Assembly (NCBI GenBank): GCA_913056385.1
Contig: CAJXND010000006.1
Location: forward strand, 1 to 56,739
Direction: 5' to 3'
Length of the DNA: 56,739 nucleotides
DNA from: an uncultured Ectothiorhodospiraceae bacterium
Lineage (GTDB): Bacteria; Pseudomonadota; Gammaproteobacteria; Nitrococcales; Nitrococcaceae
Shown in pieces: positions 1 through 10,512 of the stretch. Made by a program: the position numbers and the translations under genes. The first letter of the stretch is position 1; every line of letters starts with the position of its first letter. The notes beneath the pieces were generated by a model that had not been told where the DNA came from, ran no database searches, and saw nothing but the letters and a program-made list of their open reading frames with translations.

Positions 1-453
1 GAGCTGGCCCTGTCGGACTGGCAGCGGGTGCTGTCGGTCAACCTCGACTCGGTCTGGCTGCTGTCCCAGGCGGCCGGCCGGCGCATGGTCGACCAGAGCG
101 CCGGCAAGATCGTGATCGTCTCGTCGGTGCTGGGCTCCCAGGGCGGACTGCGCGTGCCGGCCTATGCGTCGAGCAAGCATGCCGTCATCGGCCTGGCCAG
201 GGCCCTGTGCAACGAATGGGCACCCCGCGGCGTCAACGTCAACGCCATCGCACCGGGCTACACCGCGACGGACAACACCCAGGCACTGCGTGACGACCCG
301 GAGCGATCGAGGGCGCTGCTCGAGCGCATCCCCGCCGGCCGTTTCGCAGAGCCCTCGGAAATCGCCGGCGCCGCCGTTTTCCTGGCGTCGGATGCCGCCA
401 ACTACTGCCATGGCAGCGTAGTCACCGTCGATGGCGGCTGGCTCGCCCGCTGA
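1..453 (+). CDS. kduD: KduD-like SDR dehydrogenase (3' part, runs off left edge)
   Basis: The frame is open from base 1, so the N-terminal NAD-binding part lies outside the window; 150 residues are visible. They contain the SDR catalytic Tyr-x3-Lys in AYASSK, the upstream Ser in VSSV, and the family ending VDGGWLAR. The stretches NVNAIAPGY, NNTQ-like DNTQALR and RIPAGR match what I remember of KduD, the NAD-dependent 2-dehydro-3-deoxy-D-gluconate 5-dehydrogenase. KduD-like proteins also act on other sugars, so the substrate is uncertain. The stop is 10 bases before the next SDR gene, which has an AGGAGG ribosome site, so the two are co-transcribed. Confidence 0.8.
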   Translation, partial: ELALSDWQRVLSVNLDSVWLLSQAAGRRMVDQSAGKIVIVSSVLGSQGGLRVPAYASSKHAVIGLARALCNEWAPRGVNVNAIAPGYTATDNTQALRDDPERSRALLERIPAGRFAEPSEIAGAAVFLASDAANYCHGSVVTVDGGWLAR

Positions 454-462
454 GGAGGACGC

Positions 463-1206
463 ATGGACAACACACTCGCAGGCAAGACCGCACTGGTCAC
501 CGGCGCCGCCAACGGCATCGGTCGGGCCAGCGCCGAAGCGCTGGCCGCCCGCGGCGCACGGGTGATCGCAACCGATCTCGACGGTCCGGCGGTGGAGGCC
601 GTTGCCCGTGACCTACCCGGTATGACCGGCCATCAGCTCGACGTGCTGGACGGCGAGGCGGTCGAGGCACTGGTTGCCTCCGTGGCCCCCGTGCATGTGC
701 TGGTGAACTGCGCCGGATGGGTGCATGACGGCACGATCCTCGATTGCGACGATGCGGTCTGGGACCGATCGTTCGACCTCAATGCCAAGGCGATATTCCG
801 GATCACCAAAGCGGTCCTGCCGGGGATGCGCGAGACCGGGAGCGGATCGATAATCAACATCGCCTCCATCGTGTCGAGCGAGAAAAGCGCGCCCCGCCGT
901 TTTGCCTACGCGGCATCCAAGGCGGCGATCATCGGCATGACCAGGTCGATCGCGAAGGATTTCGTCAAGGAGGGCATTCGCTGCAACGCCATCTGCCCCG
1001 GCACGGTGCAGAGCCCATCGCTGAACGACCGGTTGGCGGCAACCGGCGACTTCGACAAGGCACTGGCCGCGTTCAAGGAGCGCCAGCCCATGGGCCGGCT
1101 CGGCCAGCCCGAGGAGATCGCGGAGATGGTCTGCTACCTCGCCGGTGACCTGGCCGCCTTTACCACGGGTCAGGCACTGGCCATCGACGGTGGGTGGTCG
1201 AGCTGA
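463..1206 (+). CDS. SDR dehydrogenase, 2-keto-3-deoxy-L-fuconate dehydrogenase/BDH2-like
   Basis: A complete 247-residue classical SDR. The cofactor motif TGAANGIG is at residues 13-20, with an acidic residue (Asp38) after the second strand that favours NAD. The active site has Ser135, Tyr149 and Lys153. The GWVHDGTILDC and CNAICPGTVQSPS segments resemble both human BDH2 and the 2-keto-3-deoxy-L-fuconate 4-dehydrogenase of the Xanthomonas L-fucose pathway. The neighbours, a KduD-like SDR and an L-2-hydroxyacid dehydrogenase, favour the sugar-acid role, because that pathway releases L-lactate. This assignment rests on remembered resemblance and context. The stop overlaps the next ATG (TGATG). 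Confidence 0.85.
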   Translation: MDNTLAGKTALVTGAANGIGRASAEALAARGARVIATDLDGPAVEAVARDLPGMTGHQLDVLDGEAVEALVASVAPVHVLVNCAGWVHDGTILDCDDAVWDRSFDLNAKAIFRITKAVLPGMRETGSGSIINIASIVSSEKSAPRRFAYAASKAAIIGMTRSIAKDFVKEGIRCNAICPGTVQSPSLNDRLAATGDFDKALAAFKERQPMGRLGQPEEIAEMVCYLAGDLAAFTTGQALAIDGGWSS

Positions 1207-2357
1207 TGGGGCTCGACCGCGCCGCCTCGATCGAGGATCTGCGCCGCCGGGCGCGGCGGCGCATCCCGCGTTTCGCCTTTGACCTCGTGGATGGCGGCGC
1301 GGAGAACGAACGCAACCTGCGCCGCAACAGTGCGGCCCTCGAGGAGGTGGAACTGACGCCCCGCTACATGGTGGACGTCTCCGCACTGGACACGCGCGCC
1401 ACCTTGTTCGGCCACACCTATGATGCGCCCTTCGGCATGGCGCCCATTGGCATGCTGAACGCCTTCTGGCCCGGTGCGGATGAGACGCTGGCCAGGCTCT
1501 GCAAGCGCCACAACCTGCCCTACGTGGCGAGTTCGGCCGCCTCCACCACACTGGAGTCGCTTGCCGAGGCGGCCGACGGGAACGGCTGGTTCCAGCTCTA
1601 CGTCTCGAGCGATCCCGGGGTGACGGAGGGCCTGATCCGGCGGGCGGAGGCGGCGGGGTACACGACATTGATCGTGACCGCCGATGTACCCGCCGCCGGT
1701 AAGCGGGATCGCGATATCCGCAATCAACTCGCAGTGCCATTCCGTATGACCCCCGGCGTGATGGCCGGCCTTATGGCCAACCCGCGCTGGTCGCTGGAGA
1801 GCCTGATCCATGGCAAGCCCAATATCGCCAACTATGCGGGCCTCCTGCAGAGCGCGACGTCCTACGCAGAGGTCCAGAAGACGCTGATCACCCCGGGCTT
1901 CACCTGGCAGGACCTGGAGAAACTCCGGGCGCGATGGAAAGGCAGGTTGCTGGTCAAGGGGATCCTCCACCCCCAGGATGCCCGGAAATGCCTGGAAATC
2001 GGCTGTGACGGACTCGTTGTCTCCAACCATGGTGGCCGGCAGGTCGCCTTCGGGCCACCCACCATCGAGGCACTGCCCGCGATCGCCGCAGCGGTCGGCA
2101 GCCGCATGGCCATCATCATGGACAGTGGTGTGCGCCGCGGCGCCGACATGCTGCGGGCGAAAGCCCTGGGCGCGGACTTCACCCTGGCCGGCCGCGCATT
2201 CGCCTACGGCGTGGGTGCCGGCGGCATGGCCGGTGCCGAACGGGCCTTCGAGATTCTGCATCTGGAGCTGATCCGGGCGCTGGGGCAACTCGGGGTACCG
2301 ACATTCGAGGCGGTCGGCCCCTCGGCGCTCTGCGATCGCCACCCCCGACCCGACTGA
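1206..2357 (+). CDS. lldD: FMN-dependent alpha-hydroxy-acid dehydrogenase (L-lactate dehydrogenase-like)
   Basis: 383 residues, the usual length for the LldD/glycolate oxidase/mandelate dehydrogenase family, an FMN TIM barrel that oxidises L-2-hydroxyacids to 2-ketoacids. The active-site signature SNHGGRQ (catalytic His and substrate-binding Arg) is near residue 270, and the flavin phosphate region DSGVRRG follows. The start is set at ATG 1206, which overlaps the upstream stop (TGATG); an in-frame GTG at 1194 would add four residues. As the last gene of a sugar-acid operon, L-lactate made by that pathway is the likeliest substrate. Mandelate or another hydroxyacid cannot be excluded. Confidence 0.88.
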   Translation: MGLDRAASIEDLRRRARRRIPRFAFDLVDGGAENERNLRRNSAALEEVELTPRYMVDVSALDTRATLFGHTYDAPFGMAPIGMLNAFWPGADETLARLCKRHNLPYVASSAASTTLESLAEAADGNGWFQLYVSSDPGVTEGLIRRAEAAGYTTLIVTADVPAAGKRDRDIRNQLAVPFRMTPGVMAGLMANPRWSLESLIHGKPNIANYAGLLQSATSYAEVQKTLITPGFTWQDLEKLRARWKGRLLVKGILHPQDARKCLEIGCDGLVVSNHGGRQVAFGPPTIEALPAIAAAVGSRMAIIMDSGVRRGADMLRAKALGADFTLAGRAFAYGVGAGGMAGAERAFEILHLELIRALGQLGVPTFEAVGPSALCDRHPRPD

Positions 2358-2393
2358 GCGGACTGGTCAACTCGTCCTGCGACTCGCCGGGTT

Positions 2394-2407
2394 TTGATCT
2401 GGATCAA
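2394..2407 (+). promoter_or_regulatory. FNR/ANR box, perfect consensus, upstream of ccoN
   Basis: TTGATCTGGATCAA is an exact match to the FNR/ANR consensus TTGAT-N4-ATCAA. Its centre is 69 bases before the ccoN ATG. A class II FNR promoter (site at -41.5) would start transcription near 2442. High-affinity cbb3 oxidases are commonly activated by FNR/ANR at low oxygen. No fnr gene is in this window. Confidence 0.85.
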
Positions 2408-2420
2408 AGCGCCGGCCTCC

Positions 2421-2462
2421 CCGGCGTTGGAAACTTGATTGCCATCACAATTCCAACGCTGG
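2421..2462 (+). promoter_or_regulatory. Inverted repeat / mRNA hairpin just before ccoN
   Basis: GCGTTGGAA (2424-2432) and TTCCAACGC (2451-2459) form a perfect 9-bp inverted repeat. With a G-U pair and two more G-C pairs it becomes a 12-bp RNA stem with an 18-base loop. The right arm ends at the GGA likely to serve as the ccoN ribosome site, seven bases before the ATG, so it could affect translation. If transcription starts near 2442 the left arm is untranscribed and the repeat would act only as DNA. Confidence 0.5.
2435..2448 (+). promoter_or_regulatory. Second FNR/ANR-like box overlapping the predicted start of transcription
   Basis: TTGATTGCCATCAC matches TTGAT-N4-ATCAA at 9 of 10 positions. 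Its centre is 41 bases downstream of the perfect box, at the position where transcription from a class II FNR promoter would begin. It lies inside the loop of the 2421-2462 inverted repeat. A site here would be expected to repress rather than activate. Confidence 0.55.
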
Positions 2463-2469
2463 ATCCATC

Positions 2470-3891
<1,422 letters not shown>

Positions 3892-3902
3892 GGAGAATCG
3901 AC

Positions 3903-4514
3903 ATGTCGCATGAAGTCGTCGAAAAGAACGCCGGGCTGATGGCCGTGCTGATCTTCATCGTGATCAGCATCGGGGGACTGGTCGAGATCGTCCCGCTGTT
4001 CTTCTCCCAGCAGACCACCAAGCCCTCGCCCGGGGTGGAACCCCTGCCGGCCATCGAGTTCGCCGGCCGGGACATCTATGTCGCCAACGGCTGCTACAAC
4101 TGCCACTCGCAGCAGATCCGGCCTTTCCGGGCCGAGACGGAGCGCTATGGCGATTACTCCAAGGCCGGCGAGTTCGTCTATGACCGGCCCTTTCAGTGGG
4201 GTTCCAAGCGCACCGGCCCCGATCTGGCCCGGGTCGGCGGTATTTACACGGATGACTGGCATTACGTGCATCTGATCAATCCACGTGACGTGGTGCCGCA
4301 GTCGAACATGCCGGGTTACCCCTGGTTCGCCGAGCGTACGGTCGATGCCGAGCAGGTGGCGAGGAGCATGGCGGCCCAGCGTGATTATCTTGGCGTGCCC
4401 TACAGCGACGAGGACATCGCCGCGGCCCAGGAACTGGAAGGGGTGACCGAGATGGAGGCCATCATCGCGTATCTGCAGGGTCTGGGCGTGAACGGAGGAA
4501 CCAGCGATGGTTAG
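3903..4514 (+). CDS. ccoO: cbb3-type cytochrome c oxidase subunit II (monohaem cytochrome c)
   Basis: 203 residues: one N-terminal membrane anchor (about 11-34) and a periplasmic cytochrome c domain with CYNCH at 64-68. MPGYPWF supplies a plausible Met haem ligand. CcoO passes electrons from CcoP to CcoN. A good ribosome site (GAGGAG) lies 12 bases after the ccoN stop. The reading frame runs eight bases past the start of ccoQ, indicating coupled translation. Confidence 0.97.
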   Translation: MSHEVVEKNAGLMAVLIFIVISIGGLVEIVPLFFSQQTTKPSPGVEPLPAIEFAGRDIYVANGCYNCHSQQIRPFRAETERYGDYSKAGEFVYDRPFQWGSKRTGPDLARVGGIYTDDWHYVHLINPRDVVPQSNMPGYPWFAERTVDAEQVARSMAAQRDYLGVPYSDEDIAAAQELEGVTEMEAIIAYLQGLGVNGGTSDG

Positions 4515-4701
4515 CGGAATTTTCACCGTGGTCCTGCTTGTGACCTTTCTGGGGATCGTCGTCTGGGCATTCAGCCGCAAGCGCCGCCAGTCGTTCGATG
4601 AGGCCGCGCAGCTGCCGCTGGAGAACGACGAGCCGCTGCCGCCAAGGGGCGATGACATCGACCGGCGCGAGGGCAACAGCGATGAAGGAGGCCGCTCATG
4701 A
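4507..4701 (+). CDS. ccoQ: cbb3 oxidase small subunit CcoQ
   Basis: 64 residues: a single membrane helix (about 4-22), a basic RKRR stop-transfer and an acidic polar tail. This is the typical CcoQ/FixQ form, a subunit that stabilises the CcoP-core association. It starts inside the ccoO end and its stop overlaps the ccoP start (ATGA). Identification relies mainly on size, topology and the conserved position between ccoO and ccoP. Confidence 0.9.
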   Translation: MVSGIFTVVLLVTFLGIVVWAFSRKRRQSFDEAAQLPLENDEPLPPRGDDIDRREGNSDEGGRS

Positions 4702-5618
4702 GCCTGTTCTGGAGCATCTTCATCATTGCCTTCGTGCTGGCCAACATCTTTGCCTGCTGGTGGCTCATTCGCTGGACGGCCAAACCCCGCAAGGGCGAGG
4801 CGGCGGCCCATGAGACCACCGGTCATGTCTGGGACGAGGATCTTCGCGAGTACAACAACCCCATGCCCCGCTGGTGGCTGTGGCTGTTCTACATCACCAT
4901 CGTTTTCAGCCTGATCTATCTGGTGCTCTACCCGGGCCTGGGTAATTTCCAGGGGCTGCTCGGCTGGAGCCAGTACAAGCAGTACGACAAGGAAGTCGCC
5001 GAGGCCGAGGCGCGCTTCGCGCCGCTTTACGCCAGCTATGCGGAGATCCCCATCCCCGAACTGGCCGAGAACGGCGAGGCCATGGCCACCGCCGGGCGAC
5101 TGTTCGCCAACAACTGCGCCACCTGTCACGGCTCGGACGGGCGTGGCGCCCGGGGTTACCCGAACCTCGCCGATCTGGACTGGCAATGGGGCGGTGCGCC
5201 GGCGGATATCCGCCACACCCTGGTCAACGGCCGCCAGGCCGTGATGCCGGCCTTCAGCGCGAGCCTGGACGACAGTGCCATTGAGGCGACCGCGGCCTAT
5301 GTCTACAGCCTCAACGGTCGCGAGGCGCCGGAGCGGCTGGTCAGTCAGGGACGGCAGCAATACCAGACGCTGTGCGTGGCATGCCATGGTGTCGAGGGCA
5401 AGGGTAATCCCATGCTGGGCGCGCCCAACCTGACGGACGACACCTGGCTCTACGGCGGATCGCTGGAGACCATCGAACAGACCCTGATCAACGGCCGCAA
5501 TGGCCAGATGCCGGCCTTCGCCGAGACGCTGGGCGAGGACCGCATCCATCTGGTCGCCGCCTACGTCTACCGCCTGTCGGGCGGTGAGGAGGCCCGGGAT
5601 GCGATCGCAGCCCGCTGA
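4698..5618 (+). CDS. ccoP: cbb3-type cytochrome c oxidase subunit III (dihaem cytochrome c)
   Basis: 306 residues. Two N-terminal helices (about 4-24 and 59-80) precede two tandem periplasmic cytochrome c domains with CATCH at 140-144 and CVACH at 226-230. Each is followed by a Met ligand in a MPAF motif. The first helix and the YNNPMPRWW segment are hallmarks of CcoP. It receives electrons from soluble or membrane cytochrome c and passes them to CcoO. The next gene starts inside its last codons. Confidence 0.97.
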   Translation: MSLFWSIFIIAFVLANIFACWWLIRWTAKPRKGEAAAHETTGHVWDEDLREYNNPMPRWWLWLFYITIVFSLIYLVLYPGLGNFQGLLGWSQYKQYDKEVAEAEARFAPLYASYAEIPIPELAENGEAMATAGRLFANNCATCHGSDGRGARGYPNLADLDWQWGGAPADIRHTLVNGRQAVMPAFSASLDDSAIEATAAYVYSLNGREAPERLVSQGRQQYQTLCVACHGVEGKGNPMLGAPNLTDDTWLYGGSLETIEQTLINGRNGQMPAFAETLGEDRIHLVAAYVYRLSGGEEARDAIAAR

Positions 5619-5937
5619 TCCCGTCGAGGGCGCACCGGCGCAGGAACCGTCGGTGACGCATCCGGCCAAACGGCCCTACCCGCCACGCCGTGCCTGGCTG
5701 GTCGGCGCCTGCCTGTGGCCGGCCTTCCTGTCCGCCGGCCTCGCGACGATGATCTTTTTCTCGGGCATCGACCCCGAGACCCTGCGCCTGCAGACACTGC
5801 CGGACTGGGAGATCAGCCGCACCGCCGGCTACAGCATCGGCTTCCTGATGTTCTGGGCGGTGGCCGGTTTCTCCAGCGCGGTCAGCGTGCTGCTGGTCCG
5901 CGCCCCCTGTCGCGATACCGGAAAGGGATCAGCATGA
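5599..5937 (+). CDS. Uncharacterised two-helix membrane protein in the cbb3 operon
   Basis: 112 residues with no family I can name. A proline-rich, polar N-terminus (1-31) leads to helix 1 (about 32-55), a short loop with DPETLRLQ and DWEISR, helix 2 (about 78-100) and a short basic tail. The ATG is chosen because GAGGAG sits seven bases upstream; the start overlaps the end of ccoP and the stop overlaps the ccoG start (ATGA). Such tight coupling within the oxidase operon argues for a role in cbb3 assembly or stability. It is not CcoH, CcoS or CcoQ, which are all present separately. The function is unknown. Confidence 0.8.
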   Translation: MRSQPADPVEGAPAQEPSVTHPAKRPYPPRRAWLVGACLWPAFLSAGLATMIFFSGIDPETLRLQTLPDWEISRTAGYSIGFLMFWAVAGFSSAVSVLLVRAPCRDTGKGSA

Positions 5938-7310
5938 GTGCCCCGGATTCGATGTATGCCGCCCATGAGAAGATCCACCCGCGGGAGATCAAGGGCCGCT
6001 ACCAGACCGCGCGCAAGATCACGGTGTTCCTGCTGCTGGGTCTTTTCTACGTGCTGCCCTGGGTCCGCATCGGCGGGGAGCCGGCGATCCTGTTTGATCT
6101 GCCGGCCCGCCAGTTCCATATCCTCGGCCTCACCTTCTGGCCCCAGGACTTCTTCTACCTGACGCTGTTGCTGGTGATCTGCGCACTGGCGCTTTTCTTC
6201 GTCACATCACTGGCGGGGCGGGTCTGGTGTGGCTATGCCTGTCCGCAGACGGTCTGGACCGAGGTGTTCCTGTGGATGGAGCACTGGACCGAAGGCAAGC
6301 GCGCCAAGCGCATGAAGCTCGACCGCGGCCCGTGGAATGCCGAGAAGATCCTGCGCAAGGGCAGCAAGCAGGTCCTCTGGATCGTCTTCTCGCTGTGGAC
6401 CGGCTTTACCTTCGTGGGCTTTTTCAGCCCCATTGACGACCTGCTGATGCGCGCCGCGGCGTTCCAGCTCGGGCCCTGGGAGACGTTCTGGAGCCTGTTC
6501 TACGGCTTTGCGACCTATTTCAACGCCGGATTCATGCGTGAGCAGGTCTGCCTCTACATGTGCCCCTACGCCCGTTTCCAGGGCGCGATGTTCGACCGCG
6601 AGACGCTGATCATCTCCTACGACGAAGAACGCGGCGAACCCCGCGGCGGGCGCAAGCGGGGTATCGACCCGAAGGAAAAGGGCCTGGGCGACTGCATCGA
6701 CTGCAATCTCTGCGTCCAGGTCTGCCCCACCGGGATCGATATCCGCGACGGGCTCCAGTACGAGTGCATCGCCTGCGGGGCCTGTATCGACGCCTGCGAC
6801 AGCGTAATGGACAAGATGGACTACCCGCGGGGCCTGGTGCGCTACACCACGGAGAACGCCCTGCAGGGCAAGCCCAGCCGGGTGATCCGGCCACGCACCA
6901 TCCTCTATACGGTGCTGCTGCTGGCCCTGGTCACCGCCGGCGCGACCGGGCTGGCAATGCGCGAGCCGGTGCGGCTGGATATCCTCACCGATCGCAACAC
7001 CCTCTATCGCGAGACGGGCAATGGCCTGATCGAGAACAGCTACAGCTTCAAGCTGACCAACATGAGTGGTGAGGCGCACACCTACGGCTTCAGCGTTGAG
7101 GGGCCGGCCGGCGTGCGCATCGAGACCGAGCCCCGTGAGGTGCGGCTGACCGCCGGCGAGACCCGTACCATCCCGGCACGAATCCAGCTCGACCCCGATG
7201 CCACCGAGAAGATCGGTGGCGTGGACGTGACCGTCACCGTGAAGAGTCTGGATGGCACCGACATTACCGGTTCCGAGACCACCCGCTTCCGCACACCGGT
7301 GGGCCGCTAG
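5934..7310 (+). CDS. ccoG: cbb3 oxidase accessory protein CcoG (polyferredoxin, FixG/RdxA)
   Basis: 458 residues. Several membrane helices surround a cytoplasmic domain with two 4Fe-4S motifs: Cys254, 257, 260, 264 and Cys278, 281, 284, 288. Further conserved cysteines occur in GYACPQTVW and CLYMCPYARFQ. The C-terminal 140 residues form an immunoglobulin-like periplasmic domain, as in other CcoG proteins. CcoG is known to take part in copper reduction and delivery for cbb3 assembly. The start is the ATG overlapping the upstream stop; an open frame continues upstream but is antisense-free shadow coding over the previous gene. Confidence 0.95.
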   Translation: MSAPDSMYAAHEKIHPREIKGRYQTARKITVFLLLGLFYVLPWVRIGGEPAILFDLPARQFHILGLTFWPQDFFYLTLLLVICALALFFVTSLAGRVWCGYACPQTVWTEVFLWMEHWTEGKRAKRMKLDRGPWNAEKILRKGSKQVLWIVFSLWTGFTFVGFFSPIDDLLMRAAAFQLGPWETFWSLFYGFATYFNAGFMREQVCLYMCPYARFQGAMFDRETLIISYDEERGEPRGGRKRGIDPKEKGLGDCIDCNLCVQVCPTGIDIRDGLQYECIACGACIDACDSVMDKMDYPRGLVRYTTENALQGKPSRVIRPRTILYTVLLLALVTAGATGLAMREPVRLDILTDRNTLYRETGNGLIENSYSFKLTNMSGEAHTYGFSVEGPAGVRIETEPREVRLTAGETRTIPARIQLDPDATEKIGGVDVTVTVKSLDGTDITGSETTRFRTPVGR

Positions 7311-7334
7311 TCCGGCACCGAAGGTAACGAGATC

Positions 7335-7844
7335 ATGCAGATGAGCCTTAACGACGCACCCTGGTATCGGCAGTTCTGGGCCTGGTTCGTCATCGTCCCG
7401 CCGCTGACGGCGGTGGTGGCGGGAATCAGCACCGTGGTGATCGCCAACCGCCATGCCGACAACCTGGTGACCGGCGATTTCGAGAAGGTCGGCCTTGGTT
7501 ACCAGAGCACCAGCAAGGCACGCGCCGAGGCGGCCCGACTGGGGCTGAGTGCCGAGGTCAGTCTGCCCGAGGCCGATGGCACGGTCCGCCTGTGGCTGGG
7601 CGGCGCCCACAATTATCCCCAGCAGCTGGACGTGAGGCTGGCCCACGCCACTCAGGGTGACCGGGACCAGCGCATCCAGCTGGTGCGCGTGGACGGTCAG
7701 CGTTACGAGGGGCGGCTGCCGCGCGCCATCGACCAGCGGCATTACCTGATCATCACGGATCCGGCCGAGGTCTGGCGGCTTGAGGGCCGTGTCGGCGCGG
7801 GCGCCACCGAGGCCCGGCTCGGCGCCGGTGCCGATGCACCTTGA
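7335..7844 (+). CDS. ccoH: FixH/CcoH family cbb3 assembly protein
   Basis: 169 residues with one N-terminal helix (about 14-36) after the typical [11 protein letters not shown], then a periplasmic domain. FixH/CcoH binds cbb3 assembly intermediates and is needed for a stable complex. The position between ccoG and ccoI is the standard order. Two in-frame ATGs (7335, 7341) are possible; the first is annotated. Its last codons overlap the TTG start of ccoI. Confidence 0.9.
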   Translation: MQMSLNDAPWYRQFWAWFVIVPPLTAVVAGISTVVIANRHADNLVTGDFEKVGLGYQSTSKARAEAARLGLSAEVSLPEADGTVRLWLGGAHNYPQQLDVRLAHATQGDRDQRIQLVRVDGQRYEGRLPRAIDQRHYLIITDPAEVWRLEGRVGAGATEARLGAGADAP

Positions 7845-10288
7845 CCGGCTGCTATCACTGCGGAGAGCCCCTCCCGCCGGGTGATCCGCCGACGGTCACC
7901 ATCAACGGCGAGACCCACTCGGTGTGCTGTACGGGCTGTGCGGCCGTCGCCAGCCTGATCGCCGGCGCCGGTCTGGAGGATTTCTACCAGTACCGCACCG
8001 CGAGTGCCCCGCGACCCGATCCGCAACCCGACGACTGGAACGCCTGGGACAGCGATACCGCCCAGCGCGAACTGGTGCGAACACGCCGCGATGGCAGTTC
8101 CGAGGTGGTTCTGCTCATCGAGGGGCTGCGCTGCTCGGCCTGCGGCTGGCTGATCGAACATCTGCTCGGCCGCCTCCCGGGTGTGGTCGGGATCAGCGTC
8201 AACCCGGCATCCGCCCGCGCCGTACTGGCCTGGGATCCGGAGACGACGGCGCTCTCGGTGCTGCTGCGCGAGCTTGACCGGATTGGCTACCACCCGCATC
8301 CGCTGACCCCGGGAGAACGCGATTCCGCGGCCCTGCGCGAGCAGCGCGCCGCCATCCGGCGCCTTGCCGTGGCGGGCCTGGGGATGATGCAGGTGATGAT
8401 GTATGCGGTGGGCCTGTATGCCGGCGCCATCCAGGCCGACATGGATCCAGCGCTCGAGACCCTGCTGCGCTGGGTGAGCGCGCTGGTTGCCACCCCCGTG
8501 GCGCTTTACGCCGGCTACCCCTTCTTCCAGGGCGCGCTGCGCGACCTGCGTGCCCGGCGCCCCGGCATGGACGTGCCGGTGGCCCTGGCCGTGGGCGGCG
8601 CCTATACCGCAAGCGTCTGGCATGTGTTCACCGGCACCGGCGAAGTCTATTTCGACTCGGTGACCATGTTCGTGTTCTTCCTCACCATCGCCCGCTTCCT
8701 CGAGCTGATGGCCCGGCAGCGCGCCGGGCGCGCGAGCACCGCTCTCGGCCGCCTGCTGCCGGCCACGGCACTGCGGCTCGGTGCCGACGGCGAGGAACGG
8801 GTCGCGCTGGCCGCGCTGGAGCCCGGCGATCACCTGCGGGTGCGTCCCGGCGAGGCCATCCCGGCGGATGGCCGGATCCTGAGCGGTCGCAGTCATGTCG
8901 ACGAATCGCTGCTCACCGGCGAGTCGGTCCCGCAACCGCGTTCCATGGGCGACGAAGTGGTGGGCGGCAGCACCAACACCAGTGGCGCGCTGGACATCGA
9001 GGTCACGCGGACCGGCGGCGACACCGTGGTGGCCTCCGTGATGCGCCTGCTGGAACGTGCCCAGGCGGAACGCCCCCCGGTGGCGCGGCTCGCCGACCGG
9101 ATCGCACGGGTGTTCGTCACCGCCCTGCTCATCGCCGCGGCGGTCACCGGTGCCGTGTGGCTCCAGATCGCACCGGAACGGGCCTTCGAGATCACCCTGG
9201 CGGTGCTGGTAGTGACCTGCCCCTGCGCCCTCTCGCTGGCGACACCGGCGGCACTGGTCAGCGCCACCTCGCGGCTGGCCCGGGAGGGCCTGTTGGTGGC
9301 CCGGGCGGACGCCATCGAGCGGCTCGCCGCCGTCGAGCAGGTGGTCTTCGACAAGACAGGCACCCTGACCCTGGGGCGGATCGCCCTGGGGGAGCGGGAC
9401 ACGCTGGGCAAGCACTCCGAGTCGGATTGCCTGGCCATGGCCGCCGCCATGGAGGCCGAGGCCGGCCATCCTCTGGCGCGGGCCTTTGACGGAATGCGGC
9501 GCGACCCCGCAGTGGAAGCCATCGAAAGCCATCCGGGCCAGGGTGTCGAGGCCAGGCGTGGTGACGGGCAACTGCGACTCGGTCGCCCCGACTGGGTCGC
9601 CGCACTCAGCGGTGCGACGGTGCCGCCACGCCGCAGCGAATCGGGTACGGAAATCCTGCTGGGAGGTACCGAAGGCCTGCTCGCCCGGTTCGTGCTCACC
9701 GACCGCATCCGGCCCGACGCCCAGGCGGCAGTTGCCGCCCTGCGACAGGCCGGCATCCGGATCAGCATCGCCAGCGGGGATGCCGAACCCGCCGTGGCCG
9801 CGGTAGCGGAACGGCTCGGTATCGAGGAGTGGCGATCGGGACTGACGCCAGCGGACAAGCTGGATTGGCTCACGGCGCAGCGCCAGCGCGGCGCCACCGC
9901 CATGGTGGGTGACGGCGTCAATGACGCCCCGGTGCTTGCCGGCGCGGACCTGGCCGTGGCGCTGGGTAGTGGCGCGGCCATTGCCCATGGCAGCGCCGAC
10001 CTGCTCCTTGCCGGTGAGCGCCTCACCGCGCTGGCACCGGGCATCGACCTGGCCCGGCGAACCCGCCGGGTGATTCGCGAGAACCTGACCTGGGCCGCGG
10101 GCTACAACGCCCTGGCGCTGCCGCTGGCCGCCATGGGCCAGATTCCGCCGTGGGCCGCAGCCATCGGTATGTCGGCGAGTTCCGTGCTGGTGGTGCTCAA
10201 CGCCCTGCGCCTGACCCGGGGCGGCAGCCCGCGGGGCGCATCGGTACCGGCGGGTTCACTGGACACCGCCGGCGAGGCGGCCCGATGA
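7841..10288 (+). CDS. ccoI: Copper-transporting P1B-type ATPase CcoI (FixI)
   Basis: 815 residues. An N-terminal cysteine-rich piece (CYHCGE, CCTGC) typical of FixI/CcoI is followed by a heavy-metal domain with Cys98 and Cys101. The membrane copper site is CPC at 460-462, the phosphorylated Asp504 lies in DKTGT, the P1B His-Pro in AGHPLARA, and GDGVNDAP is near 690. It supplies copper for cbb3 CuB, in contrast to the detoxifying CopA at 27910-30423. The start is TTG at 7841, which overlaps the ccoH stop (TTGA); the nearest ATG is out of frame. Confidence 0.95.
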   Translation: MTGCYHCGEPLPPGDPPTVTINGETHSVCCTGCAAVASLIAGAGLEDFYQYRTASAPRPDPQPDDWNAWDSDTAQRELVRTRRDGSSEVVLLIEGLRCSACGWLIEHLLGRLPGVVGISVNPASARAVLAWDPETTALSVLLRELDRIGYHPHPLTPGERDSAALREQRAAIRRLAVAGLGMMQVMMYAVGLYAGAIQADMDPALETLLRWVSALVATPVALYAGYPFFQGALRDLRARRPGMDVPVALAVGGAYTASVWHVFTGTGEVYFDSVTMFVFFLTIARFLELMARQRAGRASTALGRLLPATALRLGADGEERVALAALEPGDHLRVRPGEAIPADGRILSGRSHVDESLLTGESVPQPRSMGDEVVGGSTNTSGALDIEVTRTGGDTVVASVMRLLERAQAERPPVARLADRIARVFVTALLIAAAVTGAVWLQIAPERAFEITLAVLVVTCPCALSLATPAALVSATSRLAREGLLVARADAIERLAAVEQVVFDKTGTLTLGRIALGERDTLGKHSESDCLAMAAAMEAEAGHPLARAFDGMRRDPAVEAIESHPGQGVEARRGDGQLRLGRPDWVAALSGATVPPRRSESGTEILLGGTEGLLARFVLTDRIRPDAQAAVAALRQAGIRISIASGDAEPAVAAVAERLGIEEWRSGLTPADKLDWLTAQRQRGATAMVGDGVNDAPVLAGADLAVALGSGAAIAHGSADLLLAGERLTALAPGIDLARRTRRVIRENLTWAAGYNALALPLAAMGQIPPWAAAIGMSASSVLVVLNALRLTRGGSPRGASVPAGSLDTAGEAAR

Positions 10289-10512
10289 ATATCCTCTTCA
10301 TCCTTATCCCGCTGGGCGTGATGCTGCTGGGGGTCGCCGTGGCCGCCTTCATCTGGGCGGTCGGCAACGGCCAGTACGATGATCTGGACAGCCCCGCCTG
10401 GCGCATCCTGCTCGACGACGACAGCCGTCCACCCAAGCAACCCGACAACCCCGACGAGTCCTCCACCGCGGACTCGGATAATCCTCCAGAGAAAAGAGAT
10501 ACGGCACCATGA
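10285..10512 (+). CDS. ccoS: cbb3 oxidase maturation protein CcoS
   Basis: 75 residues with one N-terminal helix (about 3-26), then [19 protein letters not shown], a stretch strongly conserved in CcoS/FixS. The remaining tail is acidic and low in complexity. CcoS is needed for cofactor insertion into the oxidase. Both ends overlap their neighbours by four bases (ATGA). Confidence 0.93.
   Translation: MNILFILIPLGVMLLGVAVAAFIWAVGNGQYDDLDSPAWRILLDDDSRPPKQPDNPDESSTADSDNPPEKRDTAP

Noticed and set aside
7742-9988. Antisense open frame of about 750 codons over ccoI
   Set aside because: Same shadow effect; the sense strand is an unmistakable P-type ATPase.
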